A stretch of DNA of 64,000 bases from NCBI RefSeq assembly GCF_003605385.1, contig NZ_QYTV02000004.1, positions 1 to 64,000 on the forward strand. Reading direction: 5' to 3'. Positions within the stretch are counted from its first letter, which is position 1. Every line of letters begins with the position of its first letter. The DNA comes from Siminovitchia acidinfaciens. Lineage in GTDB: Bacteria; Bacillota; Bacilli; Bacillales; Bacillaceae_C. Of the stretch, positions 17,890 through 27,285 are shown piece after piece. The notes beneath the pieces were generated by a model, which was given only the letters and a program-made list of their open reading frames with translations, was not told the origin of the DNA and did not search any database. The translations under genes were made by a program, and so were the position numbers.

Positions 17890-18740
17890 TATTCGCACCA
17901 TTGAGCGCATTGACTCCTCTTTTGGGTACGAATAGCGCGGAATCGTTACCGTTTGAGCGACTTGACCCCTTTTTCGGGCACGAATAGCGTGGATTCGTTA
18001 CCGTTTTGGCGCATTGACCCCTTTTTCGGGCACGAATGGCGTGGATTCGTTACCGTTTTGGCGCATTGACCCCTTTTTCGGGCACGAATAGCGCGGATTC
18101 GTTACCGTTTTGGCGCATTGACCCCTTTTTCGGGCACGAATGGCGCGGATTCGTTACCGTTTTGGCGTATTGACCCCTTTTTCGGGCACGAATAGCGCGG
18201 ATTCGTTACCGTTTTGGCGCATTGACCCCTTTTTCGGGCACGAATGGCGCGGATTCGTTACCGTTTTGGCGCATTGACCCCTTTTTCGGGCACGAATGGC
18301 GTGGATTCGTTACCGTTTTGGCGCATTGACCCCTTTTTCGGGCACGAATGGCGTGGATTCGTTACCGTTTTGGCGCATTGACCCCTTTTTCGGGCACGAA
18401 TGGCGTGGATTCGTTACCGTTTTGGCGCATTGACCCCTTTTTCGGGCACGAATAGCGCGGATTCGTTACCGTTTTGGCGCATTGACCCCTTTTTCGGGCA
18501 CGAATGGCGCGGATTCGTTACCGTTTTGGCGCATTGACCCCTTTTTCGGGCACGAATGGCTCGGATTCGTTACCGTTTTGGCGTATTGACCCCTTTTTCG
18601 GGCACGAATAGCGCGGATTCGTTACCGTTTTGGCGTATTGACCCCTTTTTCGGGCACGAATAGCGCGGAATCGTTACCGTTTTGGCGCATTGACCCCTTT
18701 TTCGGGCACGAATGGCGTGGAATCGTTACCGTTTGATTGA
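17890..18740. repeat. Tandem array: 16 copies of a 52-bp unit
   Basis: The phrase TTGACCCCTTTTTCGGG recurs at 17962, 18014, 18066, 18118 and onward every 52 bp to 18690, with one diverged copy at 17910. Each unit also carries CGAAT-N7-ATTCG, a short inverted repeat. Differences between units are nearly all transitions at a few positions (TGGCGCGG, TAGCGCGG, TGGCGTGG; GCGCATTG or GCGTATTG). The first and last units are more diverged. A 52-bp period is not a multiple of three and no frame stays open. There are no unique spacers, so it is not CRISPR. Confidence 0.97.
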
Positions 18741-18870
18741 GCGCTTCGGCAGCACGTTAACTAGCTTATCAATAATGCACGGGGTATAATGCGCGCTTCT
18801 GCTTGGTTTAAAAAAACGGTAATAGCACTTTCTTTCGGTGGTTAATCCAACCATCCTACTTCTCGCCACC

Positions 18871-18901
18871 AACAAAAAAAGAGGAGCATTCTCACCGCTC
18901 C
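18871..18901 (-). terminator. Terminator of acpS
   Basis: Minus-strand stem GGAGC/GCTCC around GGTGAGAAT, followed by TCTTTTTTTG. It overlaps the acpS stop. Confidence 0.7.
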
Positions 18902-19254
18902 ACTTCAATCACCACCTGCGCGGCGGCATATGCTTTCGTATGCGTAATGGATAAATGAACTTTTTCCCCTTGATCTGCGGGCCTTACAATATGCGGTTTC
19001 CCTAATTTGTCCGCCATAATTTCAATGTCCTGAAAAGACAGTTCTGAGCCGATACCTGTCCCACGCGCTTTAGCGAAAGCTTCTTTCGCTGCGAATCTCC
19101 CAGCAAGAAATTCGGTCTTTCTTTTTTCCGGCAAAGTTTCGTAATATGCAAGTTCCCCCGCTGACAAAACACGCTCAGGAAATCGCGCCTGCCGTTCTCT
19201 CAGCTTTTTAATTCTCTCCGTTTCTACGAGATCCAGTCCGATTCCCGAAATCAT
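18892..19254 (-). CDS. acpS: Holo-[acyl-carrier-protein] synthase
   Basis: 120 residues (B. subtilis AcpS 121). It has MISGIGLDLVETERI (Mg-binding Asp8) and FAAKEAFAKARGTGIG (catalytic Glu), and the C-terminal SITHTKAYAAAQVVIE. It transfers phosphopantetheine from CoA to ACP. It is divergent from the rhomboid gene and downstream is the 52-bp array. Confidence 0.96.
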   Translation of the reverse strand: MISGIGLDLVETERIKKLRERQARFPERVLSAGELAYYETLPEKRKTEFLAGRFAAKEAFAKARGTGIGSELSFQDIEIMADKLGKPHIVRPADQGEKVHLSITHTKAYAAAQVVIEVER

Positions 19255-19330
19255 CGCAGCACTTCCCTTCTACTTTTCATTTACGACTATAATATAATGA
19301 TAGGAGTTCAATAAGAAAGGAGAGTATCCC

Positions 19331-19933
19331 ATGTTCCTCCGCACGGAATCTTTCGGGCAATTCATTCGCCTGTATCCTGTCATTACGGCTCTTGTGGCTA
19401 TTCATATCGCCATTTTCCTTGCTATGAACCTGCCGCTTTTCCCGCAGCAGCTTATTTTTGAAATTCTAGCAGGCGTCAATATATTAATCCAAATGGGAGA
19501 ATATTGGCGATTGTTCACACCAATTTTTGTACATATCGCTTTCACCCATCTTTTGTTCAATTCATTCTCACTTGTTTTATTCGGTCCGGCACTCGAGCGA
19601 GCACTTGGAAAGTTTCAGTTCATTCTTGTTTATATTGCCTGTGGAGTTGCCGCCAATATTGCGACGCTTATTCTAAAGCCGCCCTATTACACGCACATTG
19701 GCGCGAGCGGAGCGATCTTCGGTTTGTTCGGTATCTATTTGGCCATCACTTTTTTTAAAAAAGAAGCCATGCCCCAGCAGGGGAAACAGGTGATTTTGCC
19801 GATTGCGGCTCTCGGAGTGATCATGACCTTTTTCCAAGCCAACATCAATATCACTGGTCACATTTCCGGTTTGATCGCAGGCTTTCTCATTGGGGCTGTT
19901 TTAGTAAAAATCCGTCCTATTCGCTTTCTGTAG
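19331..19933 (+). CDS. ydcA: Rhomboid-family intramembrane serine protease
   Basis: 200 residues with six predicted membrane helices. The catalytic serine is in HIGASGAIFGLFG (GxSG) and the partner histidine in NITGHISGLIAGF. RLFTPIFVHIAFTHLLFNSFS is the conserved loop and helix 2. It matches B. subtilis YdcA in length and position. AAAGGAG precedes the ATG. Its 3' end overlaps convergent ydbT by 17 bp. Confidence 0.92.
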   Translation: MFLRTESFGQFIRLYPVITALVAIHIAIFLAMNLPLFPQQLIFEILAGVNILIQMGEYWRLFTPIFVHIAFTHLLFNSFSLVLFGPALERALGKFQFILVYIACGVAANIATLILKPPYYTHIGASGAIFGLFGIYLAITFFKKEAMPQQGKQVILPIAALGVIMTFFQANINITGHISGLIAGFLIGAVLVKIRPIRFL

Positions 19934-21398
19934 CTGTTTCAACGAAATCTATCAGTCCTTGATCTCTGTGGCTATACCAGTCAAGAACTTCAAGAGCATG
20001 CTTTTCATCCAGATGGGCAATTTCCGCATCGCGGGAACCTGCCCCGGATTTCACCGCTGCACTCACCGCCGCTAAATCAGCACGCTTTTGAAACCAGCTT
20101 ACACTTGCTTCCATCGACTGGATCCGGTTTTTCTTCATCAGCATCGTATGCTGCTCGATTGTCCTATAGCGCATCGTCAGTTGCTGACCTGCAATATTCC
20201 AGCCGGCGGATTTATACTGAGCGTAACCCCATAAAATGGCAATTGGCAGCAAAGCAACGGCAAATAACCCATATGGCCAGAAAAACCCGGTCACGACACC
20301 TGCAATAACGAGGGCTATGATTGATTTTACAAACATATAGCGCCGTATCGACCGTTTAGGAGCAGGTCTGAAATCCGTGTCAAATGCATAGTCGGTAAAA
20401 TATCCACCTAGTAGGTCAGCAATTTCGCTGCGCTTCACAATCGGAAGAAGGACCATGGAAGAATTCTCCAAGTCAGTGGACGCTCCTCCGGCACTTTCCA
20501 AAGAAACGCTCGCGTACCCAAAGGGCTGTCGGATCGGGCTTTCCGTAATCGTTAGCGCCTGTATTCGATGTAAGGGAACCGTTGTTGTCCTTTTTTCCAA
20601 CAAACCCCTCGTGATGATCAACTCATCTTTCACTTTTTTTACTGTAAAATCGTTGTATTTGAAAAATGCGATGACAACCGATAAAAGCCAGGCAATGAAA
20701 AGAGCAATAAAAACTACCACAGAGATGAAAACCACGCCGAATTTGATCAGCTGCTGCATTTCATTAAACAACTTTTCATAAGGAATAAAGTCTTCAAATT
20801 GAAAAACAAATGCCAGAAATGCAGAAATGACGACACCAGCCCTCCCGGATGTGGATGCAAGAAAAAGGAGCTGCCGCGCTGTAATCTTATAAATGATATC
20901 TTCTCTAGGAGCTGCCACTTCCTCCGTAACATCTGACGGTACCTTATTTTTTACATCAGAAATAATTTTCTGTAACGATGCCGCATCCGCTTTTTTTATG
21001 GCCGTCAACTCTGCTTCTGCCTTGTCCCCGCCTGACCCTGCCGTTTCCACTTTCACTTTTACAAGACCCAGTGGACGGTGGATAATGCTCTCAGACAAGT
21101 CGAGGCTTTGAATCCGGTCAAAAGGGATATAACGTTTTTTCCTGACAAACAGCCCTTGCTCAATCCGGAGCTCGTTGTCCTCGACCCTATACGTAAACCT
21201 AAGCCATTTGACAACCATAGAAGCAATCATAAAAAGGACGAATAGTAAAAATAGGAGCTGCGGGAGCATGCTAAAACCAAGTTCAATCTCATTTTTCCCA
21301 AAAATAAAAAGGAAAATAAATGGAATGATGAGCTCTTTCAGCGAACGGATGAAATCATACAACACAGTGATCGGGTGAAGCCGTTTCGGTTCAAACAT
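19917..21398 (-). CDS. ydbT: Membrane protein with bPH2 domains, YdbT
   Basis: 493 residues from ATG at 21398, exactly the B. subtilis length; a longer frame would start inside ydbS without need. It contains several transmembrane pairs and three PH-like (DUF304/bPH2) segments, e.g. FTYRVEDNELRIEQGLFVRKKR, and repeats such as IPFDRIQSLDLSESIIHRPLG and VPLHRIQALTITESPIRQPFG. In B. subtilis YdbS-YdbT are linked to resistance to bacteriocins such as amylocyclicin. It overlaps ydbS by 8 nt. Confidence 0.9.
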   Translation of the reverse strand: MFEPKRLHPITVLYDFIRSLKELIIPFIFLFIFGKNEIELGFSMLPQLLFLLFVLFMIASMVVKWLRFTYRVEDNELRIEQGLFVRKKRYIPFDRIQSLDLSESIIHRPLGLVKVKVETAGSGGDKAEAELTAIKKADAASLQKIISDVKNKVPSDVTEEVAAPREDIIYKITARQLLFLASTSGRAGVVISAFLAFVFQFEDFIPYEKLFNEMQQLIKFGVVFISVVVFIALFIAWLLSVVIAFFKYNDFTVKKVKDELIITRGLLEKRTTTVPLHRIQALTITESPIRQPFGYASVSLESAGGASTDLENSSMVLLPIVKRSEIADLLGGYFTDYAFDTDFRPAPKRSIRRYMFVKSIIALVIAGVVTGFFWPYGLFAVALLPIAILWGYAQYKSAGWNIAGQQLTMRYRTIEQHTMLMKKNRIQSMEASVSWFQKRADLAAVSAAVKSGAGSRDAEIAHLDEKHALEVLDWYSHRDQGLIDFVETATESE

Positions 21399-21873
21399 CG
21401 TCTTCAGCCACCCTTGCCAATGCGGAAATGGAACGGCGCAGCTCCTCCGCCTCATGAATATCGACCGCAGGTATCTCGTGAACCGTTGCCGCGGTTGATA
21501 TCGAGACAGTGGCAAGATCATATTTTTTCAATATCGGTCCCTGCGAAGTATCAACATGCTGGACCCGCACCATCGGAACAAGCGTCCGGTGAATGAAAAA
21601 AACTCCATACTGAAGCTCCAACTCGTGCTCCGTCACTTCATAGCGCCAGCGCTTCCATCGGATGGAAGGAATGATAAAAATGCTCAATATTGTAATAATG
21701 AATACAAGTCCAGCGCCTGAGACCGTAATCCAAATCGGCCAATCAAAAAAATATGTAAGTCCCCCGGCTATAGCTACTACCAGCCATAATGCTAGTGAAT
21801 TAAGCGCCCCCGTAATACGCCACACCTTTAAACCGCGCTGCGAAATCCGCCTTGATGGTGGTCTGATTTCCAT
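21391..21873 (-). CDS. ydbS: Membrane protein with bPH2 domain, YdbS
   Basis: 160 residues from the ATG preceded by GGGGGAG; B. subtilis YdbS has 159. Two membrane helices (~25-65) are followed by one DUF304/bPH2 domain (RYEVTEHELELQYGVFFIHRTLVPMVRVQHVDTSQGP). It is translationally coupled to ydbT and very likely acts with it. Confidence 0.9.
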   Translation of the reverse strand: MEIRPPSRRISQRGLKVWRITGALNSLALWLVVAIAGGLTYFFDWPIWITVSGAGLVFIITILSIFIIPSIRWKRWRYEVTEHELELQYGVFFIHRTLVPMVRVQHVDTSQGPILKKYDLATVSISTAATVHEIPAVDIHEAEELRRSISALARVAEDDV

Positions 21874-22062
21874 TAATTCTCCCCCTCTTTTCTGCCTAAC
21901 AATGCTCCCATTTTTAGGCGCTGGGCCTGGATGACTATCCAGTTTTTTGGAATTGCTTTTCAAATTTTAGATTTACTCTCGAAATTTCAGATTTACTTTT
22001 AAAATCATTTTATCTAGCCTTTAAACAATGTTCTATATTAGTCACCCTTCATATTCTAACAA

Positions 22063-22098
22063 AAAAACAACCGGATTTCTCCGATTGTTTTTTGTTAG
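22063..22098 (-). terminator. Terminator downstream of cshA
   Basis: A stem CAATCGGA/TCCGGTTG with loop GAAA, flanked by poly-A and poly-T on both sides, so it could act in either direction. On the minus strand it follows cshA across a dispersed element. Confidence 0.75.
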
Positions 22099-22196
22099 AT
22101 GGATCGCTTACGCTTTTTGAGCGGCTCCTCATATTTTGGCCGCTCTTTTCGCGTGAGCGGCTTTTTCATTTGTAAAAGTTATTTGCGCTTTTCCTA

Positions 22197-22471
22197 TGTC
22201 CAGCTGCGACGCCTATCGACTAGCAGACTTCGCGCTTCCTCCTACGATAAGTCAACATCGGCTCGCCTGCGGCTTCGCCGTGTTTCCTTTATCTCGTCGG
22301 ATTCACTCCAGTCTAGCTTCAACGCCTAGCCCCTCGAGGTAATAAGCCAATTCCCTGTGGTGGCTAAAAAGCTGCCTCCTCGGGAATCGTCTTATGCTTG
22401 TCGGGGCTGACAAGGCATTTCCGCATTTCGGGTCAGTCTGTACGTCGATGAACAGGCGTCTCCGCTTTTCC
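22197..22471 (-). repeat. Dispersed intergenic element, copy 5 (long form)
   Basis: Read on the minus strand it starts GGAAAAGCGGAGACGCC immediately after the cshA stop and ends GGCGTCGCAGCTGGACAT. It contains ACTGGAGTGAATCCGACGAG, GATAAAGGAAACACGGCGAA and GCCGATGTTGACTTATCGTA. An extra module (CGACAAGCATAAGACGATTC, AGCCACCACAGGGAATTGG) is inserted. Confidence 0.85.
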
Positions 22472-23917
22472 TTATGGTCTCCGATTCCCTGAGCGGCGCT
22501 GGGATTTGCGGTGGCCTTTATATGATGACTGGCCGCCCGGCTTTCCTCTTCTGCCTCGTCCGCCTCGGTCTCCACCGTGGAAAGAATCCCGTTTGGATGG
22601 GAGCGGTCTTTCCTCAGTGATGTGTACTGGCGTTTTGTCAGGCTCCTTGGTGATTACTTTCAATGCAGCTGCAATGACTTCCACTGCATCGTGCTCGTTC
22701 AGCAAGTCAACAGCTGTGGACCTGTATTCATCCAGATTGCCCTCTTCAATCGTCTCAGCCAATTTTTCCATTGTCACGCGTTGTTGGCCTTCGAGCGCTT
22801 CGTCCCAAGTTGGCGGGCGCATTGGCTGCATCCGCTTTTTCGTTGTTTGCTCAACGATGCGCAGGTACCCCATTTCACGTGGGCTGACGAATGTAACGGC
22901 CATTCCTTCTTTTCCGGCACGCCCTGTACGTCCGATACGATGGACGTAGCTTTCGGGATCCTGTGGAATGTCGTAGTTATACACATGGGTGACACCTGAA
23001 ATGTCCAATCCACGCGCTGCCACGTCGGTCGCTACAAGAACATCCACTTTACCTTCTTTGAACTTACGTAAAACGGACAAGCGTTTCGCCTGGCTCAAAT
23101 CGCCGTGGATTCCTTCCGCAGTGTATCCGCGAACGGTCAAAGCGTTGGACAACTCATCCACACGGCGTTTCGTCCGACCAAAAACAATAGCCAATTCCGG
23201 AGACTGCACGTCAATTAATCGTGAAAGGACATCAAATTTCTCTCTTTCCGGCACTTTCACAAAAAATTGTTCGATCAATGGAACAGTCATTTCTCTCGCT
23301 TGAACCTTAACTAGCTCAGGCGACTTCATGAAACGCTCGGCAATTCGGCGAATTGGTTCGGGCATTGTAGCAGAAAAAAGCAATGTTTGCCTTTCCTCAG
23401 GGACTGTTTTCAAAATCGATTCAATGTCTTCGATAAAGCCCATGTTCAGCATTTCATCCGCTTCATCGAGAATTACTGTATGGACATTGCCCAATTTCAG
23501 TGTCCGGCGGTTAATATGGTCAAGGACACGTCCAGGCGTTCCAACGACAATCTGAGGACCTTTTTTCAACGCCCTGATTTGGCGCTGAATATCAGATCCG
23601 CCATAAACTGCGAGCACTCTCACCCGGCTGTCGATGGCAATTTTATATAGCTCCTCTGAAACCTGGATAGCCAGCTCACGCGTCGGAGCAATGATGATCC
23701 CTTGGACCGTGTGATCGCTCGGATCGATTTTTTGAATCAAAGGAATTCCAAACGCCGCTGTTTTTCCAGTACCGGTTTGAGCTTGCCCGATTAAATCCTT
23801 CCCTTCCATGCTTAATGGAATCGTTTTTGCCTGTATCGGTGTAGCTTCTTCAAAGCCCATTCTATTGACTGCTTTTAAAATAGACGGACTCAAATTTAAA
23901 TCTGAAAACTTCGTCAA
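22472..23917 (-). CDS. cshA: DEAD-box ATP-dependent RNA helicase CshA
   Basis: 481 residues. All helicase motifs are present: [12 protein letters not shown] (Walker A), [45 protein letters not shown] and [10 protein letters not shown]. The C-terminal ~55 residues are Arg/Gly rich. CshA works in RNA decay and ribosome assembly with the degradosome. It follows murF in the same orientation; a dispersed element and terminator lie between. Confidence 0.95.
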   Translation of the reverse strand: MTKFSDLNLSPSILKAVNRMGFEEATPIQAKTIPLSMEGKDLIGQAQTGTGKTAAFGIPLIQKIDPSDHTVQGIIIAPTRELAIQVSEELYKIAIDSRVRVLAVYGGSDIQRQIRALKKGPQIVVGTPGRVLDHINRRTLKLGNVHTVILDEADEMLNMGFIEDIESILKTVPEERQTLLFSATMPEPIRRIAERFMKSPELVKVQAREMTVPLIEQFFVKVPEREKFDVLSRLIDVQSPELAIVFGRTKRRVDELSNALTVRGYTAEGIHGDLSQAKRLSVLRKFKEGKVDVLVATDVAARGLDISGVTHVYNYDIPQDPESYVHRIGRTGRAGKEGMAVTFVSPREMGYLRIVEQTTKKRMQPMRPPTWDEALEGQQRVTMEKLAETIEEGNLDEYRSTAVDLLNEHDAVEVIAAALKVITKEPDKTPVHITEERPLPSKRDSFHGGDRGGRGRRGKPGGQSSYKGHRKSQRRSGNRRP

Positions 23918-24052
23918 TGCTTCTCAATCTCCTTTAAAACTTCAAGTTGGAGCGTAACGCCCCACTTTTCTTTTAAGAGCTGCCGCGAAAAAATTGTAAA
24001 CGATGTTGCTAATTCTATCACTAAAAAGTGATGGTGACAATTTCCAATTAAA

Positions 24053-24293
24053 AGAAAAGCGCAAGCGCCTTGCTCAGCCCCGACAGGCACAAGATCATTT
24101 TCGCGGAGCAGTTTTTCTGCCGCCAAAGCGAATGCTTTCGACGGATTGAATAAAAAAAGCTATAGCGCAGAAGCACTTTTTCCTCGAATCAAGGCTTGTG
24201 ACCTTTAGGGGGCTTGGCCGACTTAAAGCGCCACGTCCTGTGGCGCCGTCGGCACTAGGACATCCTGTCCGTCGGAGCTTGGCATTTGCCAAG
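24053..24293 (+). repeat. Dispersed intergenic element, copy 6 (diverged)
   Basis: It starts AGAAAAGCGCAAGCGCCTTG, like copy 2, and later has GCCACGTCCTGTGGCGCCGT, GGACATCCTGTCCGTCGGAG and a weak GAGCTTGGC end. It lies in the 500-bp gap between murF and cshA, and no gene is seen there. Confidence 0.65.
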
Positions 24294-24310
24294 CACCAAG
24301 CACTTTTTTT

Positions 24311-24381
24311 CAAAAAGGTGCCGTTATCTCTCAACTCAACCATTGCAATATAAAAGTTTAGCCGAGAGGTAACGGCACCTA
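24311..24381 (-). terminator. Large terminator hairpin after murF
   Basis: On the minus strand, AGGTGCCGTTACCTCTC pairs with GAGAGATAACGGCACCT (one mismatch), with a ~33-nt loop, then TTTTTG. The stem is unusually long. Confidence 0.75.
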
Positions 24382-24383
24382 AT

Positions 24384-24410
24384 TGCAGGGGCGGCTAGCC
24401 GCCCCGCAAA
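24384..24410. repeat. Perfect GC-rich palindrome after murF
   Basis: GGGGCGGCTAGCCGCCCC (24388-24405) is a perfect 18-bp palindrome, extended by TTGC and GCAA on the outside. It lies 12 bp past the murF stop and before the large terminator hairpin. Confidence 0.8.
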
Positions 24411-24417
24411 TTCCATG

Positions 24418-25800
24418 CTATTCCTCAATAGCTAATGCTTCAACCACTTTTTCCATTTTCATACCACGTGAAGCTTTTACAACAATCAGCTCTCCTCCTG
24501 AAATTTTCCCCTTCAGAGAACGGATTAATTCATCCTGATTCAGGAAAGAAAACACATGCCCAGCCGTGAAATTTTTTTCGGCACCCTGTGCTATCCATTT
24601 ACCTAAATTTCCATATGTATAAACATACTTGATTTTTGCCGGATCGATCTCTTCACCGATTTGTTCGTGAAATTCAATTTCCATATCTCCAAGCTCGAGC
24701 ATGTCTCCAAGAACAACAATCTTTTCCTTGGCAGCGTCCATGCTTTCAAGCATTCCGATGACAGCGCGAAGTGCCGTCGGGCTTGAATTGTAGGAGTCGT
24801 TTAAAATTGTTGTCCCCTTGATTCCATTCCGCCATTCCATTCTCATCGTAGACAGTTTTACTGAATTTAAACCGTTTTTCACATCGCTGGCCGGCACTGA
24901 AAATTCCTTCGCAGCTAGCAAAGCCGCCAAAGCATTCATGACATTATGTTTCCCAGCAATCGGCAAAAATAATGGCTCATTTGGAAAATTCGATGCCGTA
25001 AATGTGCTTCCTCTTTCTTCTATTGTCAATTCTAGAGGGTATGCGGCATTTTCCGCAGAAGGCCCAAATGTTTCCAGGCGGATATTGTCAAGCGTAGCCG
25101 CCTTTTCCTGTAAAAGCGGCTCATTTCCCGGGTAGATGAATAGGCCTCCAGGAGCCAGTCCTTCGGTGATTTCAAATTTGGCCGCAGCGATTTCTTCGCG
25201 AGACCCAAGGTCAAGCAAATGGGCTTCACCGACATTCGTGATAATCGCTGCATCAGGTCTGGCAATTTTTGTCAAAAGGGAAATTTCACCCCTGCTGCTC
25301 ATGCCCATTTCGAGGATAGCAATCTCCGTTGTTTCCTCAAGTGCCAAAATCGTGAGCGGAAGCCCGATATGATTATTGAAATTCCCTTCCGTCTTTTGGA
25401 CGCGATACGTTTCACCAAGGACAGCCGCCGTAATGTCTTTCGTCGTTGTTTTTCCGTTACTGCCTGTAATCCCGACCACTTTTACAGATAATTCGTCCCG
25501 GTATGTCTTCGCCAGAGCCTGCAAGGCAAGCAATGTATCTTTTACGACGAGAACCGGACCGTTTGTTGGCGGGTTAGGAACATCCTCCTGCCAAAAAACA
25601 GCCGCAGCCCCTTGATTCAGGGCCATTTCCGCGTACTTGTGACCGTCAGTCTGCTCCCCTTTAAAGGGAACGAACAAGTTGCCCGGTGAAATTTTTCGCG
25701 AATCAATTGTTACGCCTTTTACCTCTTGCTGGGCGTATTCCGTTACATCGTTTTCTATTTTGATCATTTTTGCTATCTGGCCAATTGTTCTTTGAATCAT
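24418..25800 (-). CDS. murF: UDP-N-acetylmuramoyl-tripeptide--D-alanyl-D-alanine ligase
   Basis: 460 residues. Mur-ligase features are the ATP loop GITGSNGKTTTKD (~111-123), NHIGLPLTIL, EMGMSSRGEI and the third-domain NDSYNSSPTALRA. It adds D-Ala-D-Ala to the UDP-MurNAc tripeptide. It lies 15 nt downstream of ddl, which makes that dipeptide; alr supplies D-alanine from elsewhere in the window. Confidence 0.96.
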   Translation of the reverse strand: MIQRTIGQIAKMIKIENDVTEYAQQEVKGVTIDSRKISPGNLFVPFKGEQTDGHKYAEMALNQGAAAVFWQEDVPNPPTNGPVLVVKDTLLALQALAKTYRDELSVKVVGITGSNGKTTTKDITAAVLGETYRVQKTEGNFNNHIGLPLTILALEETTEIAILEMGMSSRGEISLLTKIARPDAAIITNVGEAHLLDLGSREEIAAAKFEITEGLAPGGLFIYPGNEPLLQEKAATLDNIRLETFGPSAENAAYPLELTIEERGSTFTASNFPNEPLFLPIAGKHNVMNALAALLAAKEFSVPASDVKNGLNSVKLSTMRMEWRNGIKGTTILNDSYNSSPTALRAVIGMLESMDAAKEKIVVLGDMLELGDMEIEFHEQIGEEIDPAKIKYVYTYGNLGKWIAQGAEKNFTAGHVFSFLNQDELIRSLKGKISGGELIVVKASRGMKMEKVVEALAIEE

Positions 25801-25815
25801 CGTAATCCCTTCTTT

Positions 25816-26859
25816 TTAAAAAGTATGGACGATTGTTTGTTTTTCCTCGTAACGCTGTCTGCCAAGGTCGACGAGACGTTCAATCAACTCAGGATACGGA
25901 ACGCCGGTATTTTTCCAAAGGAGAGGGAACATGCTGACAGGCGTGAAACCTGGCATCGTGTTCACTTCATTGATCAGCACCCTGCCGTCCGGCGTCACGA
26001 AAAAGTCCATCCGGGCAAGACCGGAGCAATCGAGCGCTTTATATGCTGTAAAAGCCATGTCGCGGACCGTGTCATAATCCGTTTCAGGAATGTCTGCCGG
26101 AATCACAAGTTCTGTAGTGTTATCCGCGTATTTTGCTTCGTAATCATAAAACTCTTTTTTAGGGACGATTTCGCCCGCAACTGAACAAGCAAGTTCATCA
26201 TTCCCAAGGATACCAACTTCAATTTCCCTTGCAATGACACCTTCTTCGATGATGATTTTCCTATCGTAGCGGAATGCTTCTTCAAATGCTGCAACCAATT
26301 CTTCTCGGTTGTCGCATTTGCTGATTCCGACGCTCGAACCGAGATTGGCAGGCTTCACGAAGCTAGGATAACCGATTGTTTCCTCCACTTCCTTATAAGC
26401 CGCTTCGCGGTCCTCTTCCCAGGTACTACGAATGATAGAAACGTATTCCACCTGGTCCAGGCCAGCCTGTGCAAAAATATTTTTCATGACTACTTTGTCC
26501 ATACCAGCTGAAGAGGCGAGTACGCCGTTTCCAACATATGGAATGTTTAAGACTTCAAGCAGGCCCTGGACCGTTCCATCTTCGCCATTAGGACCGTGCA
26601 GCAGCGGAAACACCATATCAAATTCCGCGTTTAGCGATTGAGGCATCAACTCATTGCCGCCATTCGAAAATTGAAGCTGTTTTACATCTTCAACAGGCTC
26701 TGTAATTTGCGGACCTTGTATCCATTGTCCTTGTTTGGTGATGAAAATCGGAAATATATCGAATTTATTTTTATCAAGTGCATGTATGACTGCTTTCGCA
26801 GTTTGCAGCGAAACTTCATGTTCAGCAGATTTACCACCGTATAATAAACACAATTTCAT
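25816..26859 (-). CDS. ddl: D-alanine--D-alanine ligase
   Basis: 347 residues. ATP-grasp enzyme with [14 protein letters not shown] at the N-terminus, the serine loop [13 protein letters not shown], and [24 protein letters not shown] near the C-terminus. It is the first gene of ddl-mur[16 protein letters not shown] and EFYDYEAKY fit a family in which Tyr is the specificity residue (D-Ala, not D-Lac). Confidence 0.96.
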   Translation of the reverse strand: MKLCLLYGGKSAEHEVSLQTAKAVIHALDKNKFDIFPIFITKQGQWIQGPQITEPVEDVKQLQFSNGGNELMPQSLNAEFDMVFPLLHGPNGEDGTVQGLLEVLNIPYVGNGVLASSAGMDKVVMKNIFAQAGLDQVEYVSIIRSTWEEDREAAYKEVEETIGYPSFVKPANLGSSVGISKCDNREELVAAFEEAFRYDRKIIIEEGVIAREIEVGILGNDELACSVAGEIVPKKEFYDYEAKYADNTTELVIPADIPETDYDTVRDMAFTAYKALDCSGLARMDFFVTPDGRVLINEVNTMPGFTPVSMFPLLWKNTGVPYPELIERLVDLGRQRYEEKQTIVHTF

Positions 26860-27285
26860 TTTTATTATCCTCCATCTTCATGACATCTTTTTAATTTTAA
26901 CATGATTTTAAATAAAACAAAGAAGAAAAGTGAAATAGATATATGGGGAAAAAAGCGTGATTTCCTTCATAGGGTCGGAACCGGAAAACACGGACATATT
27001 TTTGATATATCCTTTCAATCAAAAGTAGACTGCCGCCCAATTTTATCGTATGCTGCATGATCTTTTGGAGTGATTGAAGCGAAAGTCCTGCTCTCTGCCA
27101 GCCCGGGTTATCCGTGGGTTTTTGCGAAGCCCCGTTCTGAACAACTTGCTTTGCCCACCCGGCCCGATGCTCTATTTTTGTGAAATAATAAGGATATCTT
27201 CTTTTTCTTATGCTAGAATAATTCAGGCGGCTCCCTTACATAAAAAGCTGCCGCCCATTATATTTTATATGGAGGTCCATATGTT
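26860..27285. promoter_or_regulatory. Divergent gap with hairpin before the DAACS transporter
   Basis: No gene is seen. Close to the transporter start is an inverted repeat GGCGGC...GCTGCCGCC (about 27227-27256). The ribosome site GGAGG is spaced best for a two-codon frame ATG TTA TGA (27282-27290) that overlaps the transporter ATG. This could be a translation-coupling or attenuation device. Confidence 0.35.

Noticed and set aside
17890-18740. CRISPR array
   Set aside because: The whole 52-bp unit repeats; there are no unique spacers and no cas genes nearby.
18726-18908. 60-residue frame near acpS
   Set aside because: It overlaps the acpS terminator and the end of the 52-bp array, and has no support.
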